Of a stretch of 64,000 bases of DNA, positions 29,690 through 39,680 are shown piece after piece. Location of the stretch: assembly GCF_024721265.1 (NCBI RefSeq), contig NZ_JAMXOC010000003.1, positions 114,700 to 178,699 of the forward strand. The letters are read 5' to 3'. A program made the translations under genes and the position numbers. Position 1 is the stretch's first letter, and each line of letters starts with the position of its first letter. The notes below the pieces were generated by a model, which was not told where the DNA came from, made no database searches, and saw only the letters and a list, made by a program, of their open reading frames with translations. This DNA is from Ohessyouella blattaphilus (GTDB lineage Bacteria; Bacillota; Clostridia; Lachnospirales; Lachnospiraceae).

Positions 29690-31358
29690 AACTTGTTCCT
29701 AAAATATTACCACCGATAAACTCTCGCAGTAGAGAGTTCGCCGGTACATTTTCGCTGCTGATTACTAAGAAGTAATCTAAGAATTTAAGCAGGCGCTTCG
29801 CTTCCACGTATTCGGGAGCATTTTTCTCAATAGCAAAAAGCTGAGCCTCTACGTATGGCTTAAGAACCGCCAACTCATAGATAAGTGCCGAGTCAAACAT
29901 CACGTCGGCCTCTTCCTGATAAGGGAAGATATTCTCTTCTTCACCTCTGCGCACCGAATCCCACATGTTAATGGTCTTCTTCGCATCCGCCCCCCGCATC
30001 CTGGCATCTCTAACGATTCGTCTAAGGAGACGTCCATCAGTGGTAGGAATCCGGTTGTGTTCATCGATATTAAGCTGAGTCAAGGCGCTTATATAAATCT
30101 TGAATTTTTGGTCGTTATTAAGGCTTTCGGTCAACTTCGGATTAAGACAGTGAATACCTTCAATCACTAAGACGTCATTTTCGGCAAGTTTCAGAATCGG
30201 TCCACCGTATTTTTTCTTACCTTCAATAAAGTCAAACGTGGGTATAACCACTTCTTCGCCAGCTAATAGGCGCTGCATATGGTCGTTGAACAATTTCACA
30301 TCGACGGCTTCAAGGCACTCGAAATTATAAGTTCCATCAGCCTCTCTAGGCGTGTCTTCTCGTTCAACAAAGTAATTATCCACCGCAATCGGGTGAGGTA
30401 CCAAGCCACTGGCTTTAAGCTGAATACTGAGTCGATGGGAAAAAGTAGTTTTTCCCGAAGAGGACGGTCCGGCAATCAGAACAAACTTCACACTCTTCTG
30501 GGCGCTAATAGCAGAGGCAATTTCCGCGATTTTTTTCTCCTGTAGGGCCTCTTGAACCAAAACTAATTCACTAACATTATGATGGCAAATCTGGCGGTTA
30601 AGGGCGCCTACCGTCTCGATGTTTTGCATATCTCCCCACTTAGTGGACTCTTTCTGTACTTGGAATAGCTTGTGCTGGGGCGCAAAAGGCGGCACCGTGC
30701 GAGTGTCCTTTGCCGTTGGCATCTGCAGAACAAAGCCTTCATCATAGGGAAATAATTTGAAGTACTGAAGGTAACTGGCTGAGGGCACCATATAGCCGTA
30801 ATAGTAATCCTCAAATTCGTTCATACTGTAAATATTAACCCGGGATACCATCCGGTATTTAAAGAGCTCTTCTTTATCATACATCCGGTGCTTGTGAAAT
30901 AGAGCAATGGCATCGTCCGTATTGAGACTGCGTTTATCAATCGGTACATCGGCCCGCACCAGTTCGTGCATTCGGGCCTCCACTTTATCTAGAAACTCTT
31001 GATTAACTTCGATATCGCCACCTAAAACCGTGCAGTAATAGCCTTTACTAATGGAGTAGTGAATACGCACGCTAATATCAGTATGATTTGTCACATCGTG
31101 AACGGCTTTTACCATCATCAGACACATACTGCGTTTGTACGTCTTATGACCGGCACTGCCGCTGGAACTTTCAAAGCGCACCTTGGTATTATCACGCACG
31201 TATTTGGTAAGTTCAGTGAGCTTGCCGTCCACATAAGCTAAGACGATATCATCGGCAAACTCCTTTTGATACTCCCTAGCAACGGTCTCTAGCTTCGTTC
31301 CTAATGAATATTCTTTTTCCACACCGTCAATGGTGATTTTACATAACTTTTCTCCCAT
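29688..31358 (-). CDS. Nucleoside kinase with N-terminal TGS-like domain (uridine kinase family)
   Basis: 556 residues. The N-terminal ~60 residues resemble a TGS domain (KITIDGVEKEYSLGTKLETVAREY), then a threonyl-tRNA-synthetase-like second domain (about 70-230), and a P-loop kinase domain with LIAGPSSSGKTTFSHRLS near residue 295 and a uridine kinase-like DNYF motif. This architecture is known as a stand-alone nucleoside kinase family in Clostridia. The exact substrate cannot be read from the sequence. It leads into the opposing end of the potCD palindrome and follows the Nif3-like gene by ten bases. Confidence 0.88.
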   Translation of the reverse strand: MGEKLCKITIDGVEKEYSLGTKLETVAREYQKEFADDIVLAYVDGKLTELTKYVRDNTKVRFESSSGSAGHKTYKRSMCLMMVKAVHDVTNHTDISVRIHYSISKGYYCTVLGGDIEVNQEFLDKVEARMHELVRADVPIDKRSLNTDDAIALFHKHRMYDKEELFKYRMVSRVNIYSMNEFEDYYYGYMVPSASYLQYFKLFPYDEGFVLQMPTAKDTRTVPPFAPQHKLFQVQKESTKWGDMQNIETVGALNRQICHHNVSELVLVQEALQEKKIAEIASAISAQKSVKFVLIAGPSSSGKTTFSHRLSIQLKASGLVPHPIAVDNYFVEREDTPREADGTYNFECLEAVDVKLFNDHMQRLLAGEEVVIPTFDFIEGKKKYGGPILKLAENDVLVIEGIHCLNPKLTESLNNDQKFKIYISALTQLNIDEHNRIPTTDGRLLRRIVRDARMRGADAKKTINMWDSVRRGEEENIFPYQEEADVMFDSALIYELAVLKPYVEAQLFAIEKNAPEYVEAKRLLKFLDYFLVISSENVPANSLLREFIGGNILGTS

Positions 31359-31368
31359 GTCTCCCCCT

Positions 31369-32145
31369 TTAAACGATAATAAACGGTGATTTAAGCGGCT
31401 CTGTAGCCACTATAACCTCCGGAATCTGCTGTAAGATAAATTCTTTCATGTCTTCAATAAAAATATGCTCGATGCCGTAGTGTCCCGCATCGATGACTCT
31501 AAGACCTTGATCTAGAGCGTCAATTCCCGTATGGTGATCGATATCTCCAGTAATCAAGACGTCCGCACCTTTATTAATAGCGGGACGAATCATGCTGCTT
31601 CCTGAACCAGGCGAAATGGCGACGACGGACACCTGGTCATCAAGATCACCAAAGACCTTCACACTGCCTAAGTGAAAACGATCTTTCACCTGCTTCGAAA
31701 ACTCACCTAGGGTGACAGAACTCTCTAGTTTTGCCACCTTGCCGATGCCTAGATCCCCCTCAACGGCTGTCACTTCCAAGGTCTCCGAATTCTCTAAACC
31801 AAGAACCGCTCCCGATAAATCCGACATCCCGAGAACGTCGTAGTTAGTGTGAGCTGCATAATAAGAGATATCGTTCTGAATTAACTGGATAATCCGTCGC
31901 CCGATAAAATCGCTACTGGTTATGCGTTTAATCGGCGAAAATAATAGCGGATGATGAGTAATTAGCATATCCGCACCGAACGCAAGCGCATTGGCAATCA
32001 CTTCATCGGTGGCATCAAGGGCGATGTAGATTTTCTTCACTTCTTTATCGTCTCGGCCTACCAAAAGTCCCACATTATCCCACTCAAGGGCATACTCTTT
32101 GTCGTAACTAGCTTCTATCTTTTCCACTATTCCCTGACAAACCAT
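31369..32145 (-). CDS. Nif3-like dinuclear metal-centre protein
   Basis: 258 residues, YbgI/Nif3 family: EWDNVGLLVGR at the N-terminus, MLITHHPLLF with metal histidines, AAHTNYD in the middle and ITGDIDHHTGIDALDQGLRVIDAGHYGIE at the C-terminal metal site. Members form hexameric toroids with two metal ions; the reaction is not settled and 'GTP cyclohydrolase 1 type 2 homologue' is only a label. Placed, as in many Firmicutes, directly after trmK and rpoD. Confidence 0.92.
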   Translation of the reverse strand: MVCQGIVEKIEASYDKEYALEWDNVGLLVGRDDKEVKKIYIALDATDEVIANALAFGADMLITHHPLLFSPIKRITSSDFIGRRIIQLIQNDISYYAAHTNYDVLGMSDLSGAVLGLENSETLEVTAVEGDLGIGKVAKLESSVTLGEFSKQVKDRFHLGSVKVFGDLDDQVSVVAISPGSGSSMIRPAINKGADVLITGDIDHHTGIDALDQGLRVIDAGHYGIEHIFIEDMKEFILQQIPEVIVATEPLKSPFIIV

Positions 32146-32159
32146 CGCTAATCTCCCTT

Positions 32160-32855
32160 CTACAAATAATACTGAAGCGCTTCCTTTATATCTTGTAATT
32201 CAGCCTTAAGCGCTCCTTGTCTGGCACGAATTTCGGGAGTGTCCCTCCCCGTGAGAGTGCTACTTATCTGCTCCTTAAGCTGCTTTTCCTTTTGCAAAAA
32301 CGTATATAGGGTCTCGTTTTTTTCCTGTAATAAGCAAGGTCCATACTGATGCTCCCATGATGAATACGTTTTCTCTGGTCCTTTTTCTACGAAGAGGGCG
32401 GTGTAAAACTTCCCAGCCTCTTCTACCATCCCTTCATCACTAATCATAAGCCCTAAATCCGCTAGACGCTCTCGCACCTTTTTAAGCTCTGACTGAGGTT
32501 GAAGAATCAAATAATCTAAAGCATCCACCACTTCTTTGCTGGCTTCTAGAATCCTTAACACTAACGCGCCGCCCATGCCGCTAATGATCACGCCCTCTGC
32601 TTCCCCTGGGGCTAGCTTTTCTAGACCGTCACTAAGGCGGAGTTCAATGCTCGCCGAAAGACCGGCTTCGCCTACGTGCTCTCTAGCTTTTTCAAGAGGG
32701 CCCACATTAATATCCATTCCTAGGGCCCGGGGACAGATTTTATTTTCTACCAGATAAATCGGAAGATAGCCGTGATCCGTTCCCACGTCGGCAACCACAC
32801 TTCCAGGGCGAGCGAAATCCGCTAGCATCTGTAGCCGTTTTGATAACCCGTTCAT
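32160..32855 (-). CDS. trmK: tRNA (adenine(22)-N(1))-methyltransferase
   Basis: SAM-dependent enzyme that makes m1A22 in tRNA. 231 residues; N-terminal Rossmann methyltransferase with VVADVGTDHGYLPIYL (SAM loop) and ISGMGGALVLRILE, and a helical coiled-coil-like C-terminal region (about 165-230). It starts directly after the rpoD stop (two bases between), the standard Firmicutes order rpoD-trmK-Nif3. Confidence 0.93.
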   Translation of the reverse strand: MNGLSKRLQMLADFARPGSVVADVGTDHGYLPIYLVENKICPRALGMDINVGPLEKAREHVGEAGLSASIELRLSDGLEKLAPGEAEGVIISGMGGALVLRILEASKEVVDALDYLILQPQSELKKVRERLADLGLMISDEGMVEEAGKFYTALFVEKGPEKTYSSWEHQYGPCLLQEKNETLYTFLQKEKQLKEQISSTLTGRDTPEIRARQGALKAELQDIKEALQYYL

Positions 32856-32856
32856 C

Positions 32857-33978
32857 TTAGTCTAAATAATCCTTTAACTTACGGCTGCGGCTAGGGTGGC
32901 GAAGCTTACGAAGAGCCTTGGCTTCTATCTGCCGAATACGCTCTCTCGTAACGTCAAACTCTTTCCCTACTTCTTCTAGAGTACGTGCTCTGCCGTCATT
33001 CATACCAAAGCGCAAGCGCAAAACCTTCTGCTCTCTTTCCGTCAGCGTATCAAGGACTTCATCAAGTTGCTCCTTTAAAAGGGTCTGAGCTGCCGCTTCC
33101 GCTGGCACCGGCACATTATCGTCTTGGATGAAATCCCCTAGATGAGAGTCCTCTTCCTCACCGATTGGGGTTTCTAAGGACACCGGTTCCTGAGAAATTT
33201 TAAGAATCTCCCGGACTCTTTCAACCGGCATATCTAACTCTTCTGCAATCTCCTCTGGCGTGGGTTCTCTTCCTAGCTCCTGTAATAGCTGACGGGAAAC
33301 TCGGATAAGCTTATTGATTGTCTCCACCATATGTACCGGAATACGAATGGTCCGCGCTTGATCGGCAATCGCCCTCGTAATCGCTTGGCGAATCCACCAG
33401 GTTGCATATGTACTAAATTTAAAGCCCTTATGGTAGTCAAATTTCTCTACAGCCTTAATAAGACCTAAGTTTCCTTCTTGAATCAGGTCAAGGAAAAGCA
33501 TGCCACGGCCTACATAGCGCTTAGCGATACTAACAACCAGACGTAAGTTGGCTTCGGCTAGACGTTTCTTCGCCTCTTCATCACCATCGTCCATCCGCTT
33601 AGCTAGTTCTACCTCTTCCTCCGCGGTTAAAAGCTGAACCTTACCGATTTCTTTTAGATACATCCGCACAGGATCTTCAATGCTAATTCCATCAGGTACG
33701 GATAAGTCGATTTTCTCAACATCCACTTCCTCTTCTTCTCTAGCGATGATCTCGTCGTCGATTACTTCGTCATCAGCATCGTTATCAGAGGTTATTCTGA
33801 GGACATCAATACCGTTTTTCTCTAACTGTTCGTAAACTATTTCCATCTGTTCTGTCTCCAGTTCCATTTCCACGAAAAATTCGTTAATCTCCCCGATTTC
33901 CAGAATGCTCTTCTTCTTTTTTCCGAGAACGACTAGCTCTTTCATTTTCTCTTCAAATTTCAACATGTTTTCTTCCAT
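32857..33978 (-). CDS. rpoD: RNA polymerase primary sigma factor (SigA/RpoD)
   Basis: 373 residues. Region 1.1-like N-terminus, region 1.2/2 with [21 protein letters not shown], 2.4 with [20 protein letters not shown], region 3, and region 4 with [26 protein letters not shown] split over two motifs of the helix-turn-helix. Typical length for Clostridia. It is downstream of dnaG with a 22-base gap in the macromolecular-synthesis arrangement dnaG-rpoD. Ribosome site GGAG. The promoters called in this window are of the type this sigma should read. Confidence 0.97.
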   Translation of the reverse strand: MEENMLKFEEKMKELVVLGKKKKSILEIGEINEFFVEMELETEQMEIVYEQLEKNGIDVLRITSDNDADDEVIDDEIIAREEEEVDVEKIDLSVPDGISIEDPVRMYLKEIGKVQLLTAEEEVELAKRMDDGDEEAKKRLAEANLRLVVSIAKRYVGRGMLFLDLIQEGNLGLIKAVEKFDYHKGFKFSTYATWWIRQAITRAIADQARTIRIPVHMVETINKLIRVSRQLLQELGREPTPEEIAEELDMPVERVREILKISQEPVSLETPIGEEEDSHLGDFIQDDNVPVPAEAAAQTLLKEQLDEVLDTLTEREQKVLRLRFGMNDGRARTLEEVGKEFDVTRERIRQIEAKALRKLRHPSRSRKLKDYLD

Positions 33979-34000
33979 TTTTTACATCTCCTCATCCACA

Positions 34001-35779
34001 TTAGTCTATCATCTTAATTTCGATTCTTCTAATCTGCTCCAGCGCTTGCTTTTTTTTCATCACTTCTTGCAGGCCGCTTATATCCGTTGGATCTAAGGCC
34101 TTCACCTGCTCTTTTAGGCTACGCTCCTTCACTTTTTGAAGAGTATCGATAATAGATTTCTTCTGTTCATTAACATCTTCCAAACCGCGAATCTTGCTAT
34201 TGAAAATGCCCGCGGCCTCTTTATGCTCATCATCATCGGTAAAATGATTGATAATCATCGCTTGGTTAACACTGCCTTCTTCGTACTGCTTTACGAGAAG
34301 CTCATAGATCTCACGGTAAATCTCTTTCGTAAAATCCGCCTTATCCAAATAATCCTTAAGGCTTTCATATACCTCCCGGTCATCGGCGATCCAGGTTAAA
34401 AGGATTTTCTGAGCTAGCTCCTCGCCATCTTCTCTTTCCTTTTTCTTCGCACCGGTTGGTAGCGGTCTTTTAACGACTTTTGCCTGTCCTAGACGTAGCG
34501 CGGCCTTTTTGACCAGTTGTTTTAAGTCTTCATACTCTACGTGATACGCCTTAGCCACTGCTTCAATATAATTATTGCGTTCGATTTCCTCTTCGAAGGT
34601 AGTGAGGCGTTCAGCCACAGCGTTCATGTACTTGGTCTTCCCCTCTGGAGAGTCCATATCGTACTCGCGCATCAAAACCTTGAGGCTATACATAAAGCCA
34701 TTTTCGGCCTCATCAATCCGCTTCTGAAACCCTTCCGCACCTTCTTTATTAATTAGCTCATCCGGATCCTTATAAGGGTCCATCCGAATAATCTTACCGC
34801 TAATCCCCGCCTCTTTAATAATCGGTAAGGCTCTAAGCGCCGCTCGCGTTCCTGCATCATCGCTATCATAGGTTAAGTACACCTGGTCCACGTACCGCCT
34901 AAGAAGGGAGGCTTGCCCTGAAGTAAAGGCTGTTCCTAGGGAAGCAACCGCTCCGGTAAAACCAGCCTTTTGTAAGGCGATAACATCCATATACCCTTCG
35001 CAGACAATCAAGTACCCAGCTTTTGACTTCCTTGCGTAATTCAGTCCGTATAAGTTGCGACTCTTATCAAACAACAGCGTCTCTGGTGAATTCAAGTATT
35101 TTGGCTCGCCCTCGCCCATCACCCGGCCACCAAAGCCGATTACCCGGCTATTGGCATCCATAATGGGGAACATCACCCGGTTCCAAAACTTACAGTACGC
35201 GCCATTTCTTTCATCCGCGGAAAATAAGCCGGACTCCATTAAAAGACCATCGGAATACCCCTTCTCCTTTAAGTAACGATAGAGCTTACGGCCATCCTTG
35301 GGGGCAAATCCCAGTCCGAAGCGACGAATCACCTCATCGGAAAGCCCACGCTTCTTTAGATAAGTAAGGGCAATCTCTCCCGACTGTTCGCCTAACTCCC
35401 AGAAAAAGTAATTAGCCGCAATCTTATTAATCTCCAGAATCTGTAACTTCTTATTGGCTTTGTTTTTCTGAGCCTCTGACTGTTCCATCTCCGGTAACTC
35501 CACCCCTGAGTGCTCCGCCAAAAATTTAAGTGCTTCCACAAAGGTGTAATTCTCGTATTTCATGATAAAGGTAATGACGTTGCCTGCCTCCCCGCAACCG
35601 AAGCAGTAAAACATCCCCTTTTCCTTACTAACGGAAAACGAGGGGGTCTTTTCATTATGAAAGGGGCACAAACCAAAATACGTATTGCCCTTTTTTTGCA
35701 ATTTTACGTAGCCGGATATCACATCCACAATGTCGCTCCGGCTACGCACCTCTTCAATTATCTCTTCAGGATAAAACAT
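34001..35779 (-). CDS. dnaG: DNA primase
   Basis: Makes RNA primers for replication. 592 residues: zinc-binding domain (CPFHNEKTPSFSVSKEKG...CFGCG), RNA-polymerase domain with FGGRVMGEGEPKYLNS, TOPRIM motif VCEGYMDVIAL and YDSDDAGTRAALRA, and a helicase-binding C-terminal domain. Upstream of rpoD and downstream of dgt, all leftward. Complete. Confidence 0.97.
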   Translation of the reverse strand: MFYPEEIIEEVRSRSDIVDVISGYVKLQKKGNTYFGLCPFHNEKTPSFSVSKEKGMFYCFGCGEAGNVITFIMKYENYTFVEALKFLAEHSGVELPEMEQSEAQKNKANKKLQILEINKIAANYFFWELGEQSGEIALTYLKKRGLSDEVIRRFGLGFAPKDGRKLYRYLKEKGYSDGLLMESGLFSADERNGAYCKFWNRVMFPIMDANSRVIGFGGRVMGEGEPKYLNSPETLLFDKSRNLYGLNYARKSKAGYLIVCEGYMDVIALQKAGFTGAVASLGTAFTSGQASLLRRYVDQVYLTYDSDDAGTRAALRALPIIKEAGISGKIIRMDPYKDPDELINKEGAEGFQKRIDEAENGFMYSLKVLMREYDMDSPEGKTKYMNAVAERLTTFEEEIERNNYIEAVAKAYHVEYEDLKQLVKKAALRLGQAKVVKRPLPTGAKKKEREDGEELAQKILLTWIADDREVYESLKDYLDKADFTKEIYREIYELLVKQYEEGSVNQAMIINHFTDDDEHKEAAGIFNSKIRGLEDVNEQKKSIIDTLQKVKERSLKEQVKALDPTDISGLQEVMKKKQALEQIRRIEIKMID

Positions 35780-35796
35780 TTAGTATAAACTCCATT

Positions 35797-36798
35797 CTAC
35801 TGCCATGCCTGAGGCACAAAAAACTCTTCAAACTTCTTAACCGCATAATTATCGGTCATGCCGGCGATATAATCACACACCACTCGCTCTTTACTTTCTC
35901 CTTCTCCTAACATCTGCAAATACTCATCTGGAAGTATCTCATAATGAAGTAAATAATACTCATAAAGCTTCGTAATCATGGCTACCGCCTTATCCTCTTC
36001 TGACTTTGCTTTGGGATTTAAATAGACGTTTTCAAACATAAATTTGCGCAGTTCAATCATCGCCGCCTCTACTTCTGCAGACTGGGTAATCCGGTCCTTG
36101 TCCATGCTACTAGTAATCACGTCATGAATCATGGTATCAAGGCGCACTTTACTAGATACACCTAAAACAGCTTTTAAATCACTAGGAATATCTGCCTCTT
36201 CGATAATCCCCCCGCGAATCGCATCGTCAATGTCGTGATTGATATAGGCGATTTTGTCAGAAAGGCGGACAATCTGTCCCTCCAATGTAAAAGGAGTGCC
36301 ACTGGTCTTATGGTTAACTATCCCGTCTAAAACCTCCCAGGTAAGGTTAAGCCCTGCCCCGTGCTTTTCTAGCTTATCAAGAACCCGAACACTTTGCTCG
36401 TTATGGGTAAAATTGCCACCCGTAACCTTATTAAGCGCCCGCTCACCAGCGTGTCCAAAAGGCGTATGCCCCACGTCGTGACCAAGGGCAATAGCCTCCA
36501 CCAAGTCTTCGTTAAGGCGTAGCGCTTTCGCCACCGTCCGAGCATTCTGGGAAACTTCTAACGTATGTGTTAGCCGGGTCCGATAATGATCCCCCTTTGG
36601 TAGTAAAAACACCTGGGTCTTTTGCTTAAGCCGGCGAAAGGACTTACTGTGTAATATCCGGTCCCTATCTCTTTGAAAAACTGGACGGATATCGCATTCT
36701 GCTTCCACCGTCCCCCGCCCCTTAGAATCCTGACTCTTCGCCGCATAGGGGCTTAGATATTCATATTCTCTACGTTCTAACTGTTCCCGAATAGTCAT
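35797..36798 (-). CDS. dgt: dGTPase-like HD-domain triphosphohydrolase
   Basis: Hydrolyses dGTP (or other dNTPs) to the nucleoside and triphosphate, controlling the dNTP pool. 333 residues; HD metal site residues in HTLEVSQNARTVAKAL and ALGHDVGHTPFGHAGE, with KSFRRLKQKTQVF upstream. Length and N-terminal YLSPYAAKSQDSKGR match the short bacterial type. It lies just before dnaG, common in Clostridia, and starts two bases after the polyphosphate kinase stop. Confidence 0.92.
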   Translation of the reverse strand: MTIREQLERREYEYLSPYAAKSQDSKGRGTVEAECDIRPVFQRDRDRILHSKSFRRLKQKTQVFLLPKGDHYRTRLTHTLEVSQNARTVAKALRLNEDLVEAIALGHDVGHTPFGHAGERALNKVTGGNFTHNEQSVRVLDKLEKHGAGLNLTWEVLDGIVNHKTSGTPFTLEGQIVRLSDKIAYINHDIDDAIRGGIIEEADIPSDLKAVLGVSSKVRLDTMIHDVITSSMDKDRITQSAEVEAAMIELRKFMFENVYLNPKAKSEEDKAVAMITKLYEYYLLHYEILPDEYLQMLGEGESKERVVCDYIAGMTDNYAVKKFEEFFVPQAWQ

Positions 36799-36800
36799 GG

Positions 36801-38288
36801 CTAATCCTCCTGCAACCGTGCTTCTATAGCGGCAACCACCGTTTCTAGCACTTTGATACGAGCGTAATATTTGCAGTTACCAGGGATAATAATCCAAGGT
36901 GCCGCTGGCTTATCCGTGCGAATAATCATCTCGTTAACCGCTTCTTCATAGGCGTCCCATTTTTCCCGGTTACGCCAGTCCTCATCGGTAATCTTCCACT
37001 TCTTTAACGGATTGCTGCTCCGTTCGTCAAAGCGTCTTTTTTGCTCATCCTTATCGATATGCATCCAGAACTTAAGCACCACATACCCTTCGTTCGTCCA
37101 GTCTCGCTCCATATCATTGATTTCTTTATAGGCCCTTTGCCACTCTGGTTTCGTACAAAAACCTTCAATTCGCTCTACCATCACCCGGCCGTACCAAGTA
37201 CGGTCGAAAATCCCGATATGGCCATACTTAGGCACGTGTTTCCAAAAACGCCACAGGTAATGAAAGCGCTTTTCCCAGTCGTTTGCCGCTGCTGTTGGGC
37301 TCACTTCGTACCCCCTAGGATCTAGCTTACTAGTAAGACGCTTAATCGCCCCACCTTTGCCGCCGGCATCCCAGCCCTCAAACCCAATGATGACTGGAAT
37401 CCGTTTGCGATAAAGCTCACCGTGTAAACCTTCTAGCTTTTTCTGAAGCTTCCGTAGCTTTCGCTGATACTCTTCTCTTGTCAAAGATTTGCTCAAATCT
37501 ACTTTATCAAGAACCGTTTCGTGAACCGCTTCTTCTTCGCTGTGAGGATAAATCACCTGTACTTGCTCTTCCTCTTGCTTAGCTTTAATGGCGCTTTCCA
37601 TAGCTCCAGTTACAGCTTCATACACTCTTAGCGTCGTAAACCGTCTATCGGTAGCCGGAATCACGTGCCAAGGCGCCTCGGGATTATCCGTCGCCTTTAA
37701 CATATTTTCGTTAATCTTCGCGTATTTGGAGAACTTCTTATTGCGCAGCAAATCGCCAGCGCTCACCCGCCAAGCCGTATCTTCATCTGCTAATAGTCGC
37801 CCAAAGCGCTGCTTCTGAGTCTTTTCATCAATCGCTAAGAAAAGCTTAATAATAACCATTCCCTCGGCTATCAACTGACCTTCAAAGGCCGCAATGGATT
37901 TGTAGCTTGCTTTTACTTGCTTCTTATCCACTCTTTTTTCAAAATAGTCAATCAGCACCCGGCGGTACCAGCTACTGTCAAAAATTGAAATCCGCCCCTT
38001 CGCCGGCATCTTGTTCCAAAAGCGCCACAAAAACGGATGCATCGCCTCTTCTTCAGTCTCGTTCTTGACTGGATAGACGATGAATCCGCGCGGATCTAAC
38101 CCCTTTAAAAGTTGTGCTGTCTGTACGCCCTTACCGGCTGCACCAAAGCCTTCAAAGGCAATCATCACGGGAATCTCTAATTCCTTTAACTGCCTTTGTA
38201 GCTCCATCAGCTTAGCCTGTAGAGGTTTGATTGCTTCTTGGTAATCCTGTTTACTAATTTTTACATCGTAATCTAATTCCTTTAGCAT
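36801..38288 (-). CDS. Two-domain polyphosphate kinase 2 family protein (polyphosphate:AMP phosphotransferase type)
   Basis: 495 residues built of two PPK2 domains (about 25-250 and 285-490). Each has a Walker A: GFGAAGKGVQT in the first and GWDAGGKGGAIKR in the second, and an RxxWYxRV lid element (SSWYRRVL, DRTWYGRVM). Two-domain PPK2 enzymes use polyphosphate to phosphorylate AMP. In the first domain the Asp of the usual G-x-D-A/G-A/G-GK is replaced (GFGAAGK), as expected for a non-catalytic N-terminal half. The ATG at 38288 has GGGGG upstream; the ATG at 38327 has none. Confidence 0.9.
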   Translation of the reverse strand: MLKELDYDVKISKQDYQEAIKPLQAKLMELQRQLKELEIPVMIAFEGFGAAGKGVQTAQLLKGLDPRGFIVYPVKNETEEEAMHPFLWRFWNKMPAKGRISIFDSSWYRRVLIDYFEKRVDKKQVKASYKSIAAFEGQLIAEGMVIIKLFLAIDEKTQKQRFGRLLADEDTAWRVSAGDLLRNKKFSKYAKINENMLKATDNPEAPWHVIPATDRRFTTLRVYEAVTGAMESAIKAKQEEEQVQVIYPHSEEEAVHETVLDKVDLSKSLTREEYQRKLRKLQKKLEGLHGELYRKRIPVIIGFEGWDAGGKGGAIKRLTSKLDPRGYEVSPTAAANDWEKRFHYLWRFWKHVPKYGHIGIFDRTWYGRVMVERIEGFCTKPEWQRAYKEINDMERDWTNEGYVVLKFWMHIDKDEQKRRFDERSSNPLKKWKITDEDWRNREKWDAYEEAVNEMIIRTDKPAAPWIIIPGNCKYYARIKVLETVVAAIEARLQED

Positions 38289-38330
38289 ACTACCCCCTTC
38301 TTCAAAGCATATAGAGTTAGTATACACTAT

Positions 38331-38363
38331 AAATCCCTTTTTTCCTAATATATAGAGGGATTT
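38331..38363. repeat. Short inverted repeat upstream of the PPK2 gene
   Basis: AAATCCC (38331-38337) and GGGATTT (38357-38363) form a perfect 7-base inverted repeat around an AT-rich core. It lies just upstream of a TATACT -10-like hexamer at 38319-38324 (minus strand), so it could be an operator; no -35 is obvious. Confidence 0.4.
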
Positions 38364-38385
38364 TATCTATTTTTTACTATAAAAC

Positions 38386-38415
38386 AAAAAAGACATCCTC
38401 ACGCCTGAGAATGTC
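38386..38415 (-). terminator. Terminator of the betaine reductase operon
   Basis: On the minus strand GACATTCTCA (38415-38406), loop GGCG, TGAGGATGTC (38401-38392), then TTTTTTGTTTT. It lies about 100 bases beyond the grdD stop and is oriented to end the grd transcript before the PPK2 gene. Confidence 0.85.
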
Positions 38416-38433
38416 CTTTAATCTTTTGGAGGG

Positions 38434-38511
38434 TGAGACATTTTACACTCATCGGGGGAAAAGAGTAAAATGTCTCAATGTTAGATTGTGAGACACGACC
38501 TGCGTGTCCCC
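38434..38511. repeat. Two nested inverted repeats downstream of grdD
   Basis: TGAGACATTTTA (38434-38445) pairs perfectly with TAAAATGTCTCA (38466-38477), with an extra CTC/GAG pairing inside. Next to it GAGACACG (38490-38497) faces CGTGTCCC (38503-38510), a hairpin with one mismatch. The second reads GGGGACACGC on the minus strand, the core of the palindrome at 29650-29689. Confidence 0.7.
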
Positions 38512-39668
38512 TATCCAATGAAACTCGCCTTTTTAAGTTCGGCGACTGCGTCTTCGGTCTTACTTTCATTTACTAGGATAATCGGTCCCGTACAGCCCAT
38601 GCCGCTCTCAGCATAAATGCCTACTTTCCAGAGGGCCTGTACTCCGTCTTCTAGGTCCATAATCTCGATTCCGGCGATTTGTGAGGTTACCACCTCTTTC
38701 GGTGGTGCTTTTACCTCTTCAGCTTCGCTACTCTTTCCAGTGCTTGCCTCTTTTCTCGCTTTTAAAATCTCGTCTAAACCGGCTTTCTTAGCGGCTGCAA
38801 ATTCCTTCTCGGCAACTGCCCTCAAATCCCCACGGACTAATTCGGCGGCATATTTAATCGCCCCTTCAATTACCGGGGCGCCAGAAGCTCGAGATATAAT
38901 CATGACAAGCTTATCATACCCTTCTCCAATGCCTGGTCCATAGCCGTCACCAATCGCTTCATAGCTACCACCAGTGTTAAACGAAGAGAGCATCTTAGTC
39001 ATGATGTTACCGGAAAGCGAATCACATACCATTACATCTGCGGAACCCATTAACACATCGTTGCCTCTAAGGACTAAGCCTCCATCGGCCCGCTTCGACT
39101 GGGCAAAAGTGATATCATAGCCACCTGCTTGCAATTCTTTTAAGGCCTTCTCCGTCTGCCGGGCACCATCTACATTTAAGATTCCTACAGTAGGATTCGT
39201 CTTGCCACAGGCTTTCGCGGCGATGATTCCGTATATCGCGTTCTTAATCATGCCCTCTATCCGGTCGGCGCTAGAAGTTCCCGTGGTGGTAGCGATGTAC
39301 ATCGATTTTCCCATCCCCGGGGTCAGGCTTCTACCTACCGTCGACACCCCAATGGGGAAAGGAAAGTGCATAGTAACTGCTCCGTCCACTTCCTTCTTAT
39401 CCAGTAGCTCTTCCATCTTCTTGTGGCCTTCTTCTTCATCAGCCACGTGGATTGTAGTTACGCCTTCCGCTTCTAGAGTCCCGATGTAATACACATCGAT
39501 TCCCGTCTTGGCTGCGGCCTGGGCTCCAGCGATCGCATTGACTTCACCGTGTTCGCTACCCATGCCTGTTAAGGCAATCTTCGGTTTGGCAGCGAAGCTC
39601 CCGCTTTCGATACCATCCGCGATCTCGAGAAAGGTGGACGCTACTAATTCATTTAAATTCTTAGCCAT
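38511..39668 (-). CDS. grdD: Glycine/sarcosine/betaine reductase complex, component C subunit GrdD
   Basis: Component C (GrdC plus GrdD) takes the carboxymethyl group bound to the selenocysteine of GrdA and releases acetyl phosphate. GrdD is PlsX-like. 385 residues with the PlsX-type TSGTSSADRIEGM/NVDGARQTEKALKEL segments and a C-terminal ESGMGCTGPIILVNES carrying the reactive Cys. Last gene of the operon grdI-grdH-BCCT-trxB-trxA-grdA-grdC-grdD; 12 bases after grdC. A second, nearly identical copy begins at the right edge of the window. Confidence 0.93.
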   Translation of the reverse strand: MAKNLNELVASTFLEIADGIESGSFAAKPKIALTGMGSEHGEVNAIAGAQAAAKTGIDVYYIGTLEAEGVTTIHVADEEEGHKKMEELLDKKEVDGAVTMHFPFPIGVSTVGRSLTPGMGKSMYIATTTGTSSADRIEGMIKNAIYGIIAAKACGKTNPTVGILNVDGARQTEKALKELQAGGYDITFAQSKRADGGLVLRGNDVLMGSADVMVCDSLSGNIMTKMLSSFNTGGSYEAIGDGYGPGIGEGYDKLVMIISRASGAPVIEGAIKYAAELVRGDLRAVAEKEFAAAKKAGLDEILKARKEASTGKSSEAEEVKAPPKEVVTSQIAGIEIMDLEDGVQALWKVGIYAESGMGCTGPIILVNESKTEDAVAELKKASFIG

Positions 39669-39680
39669 TTTGCGCCTCCT

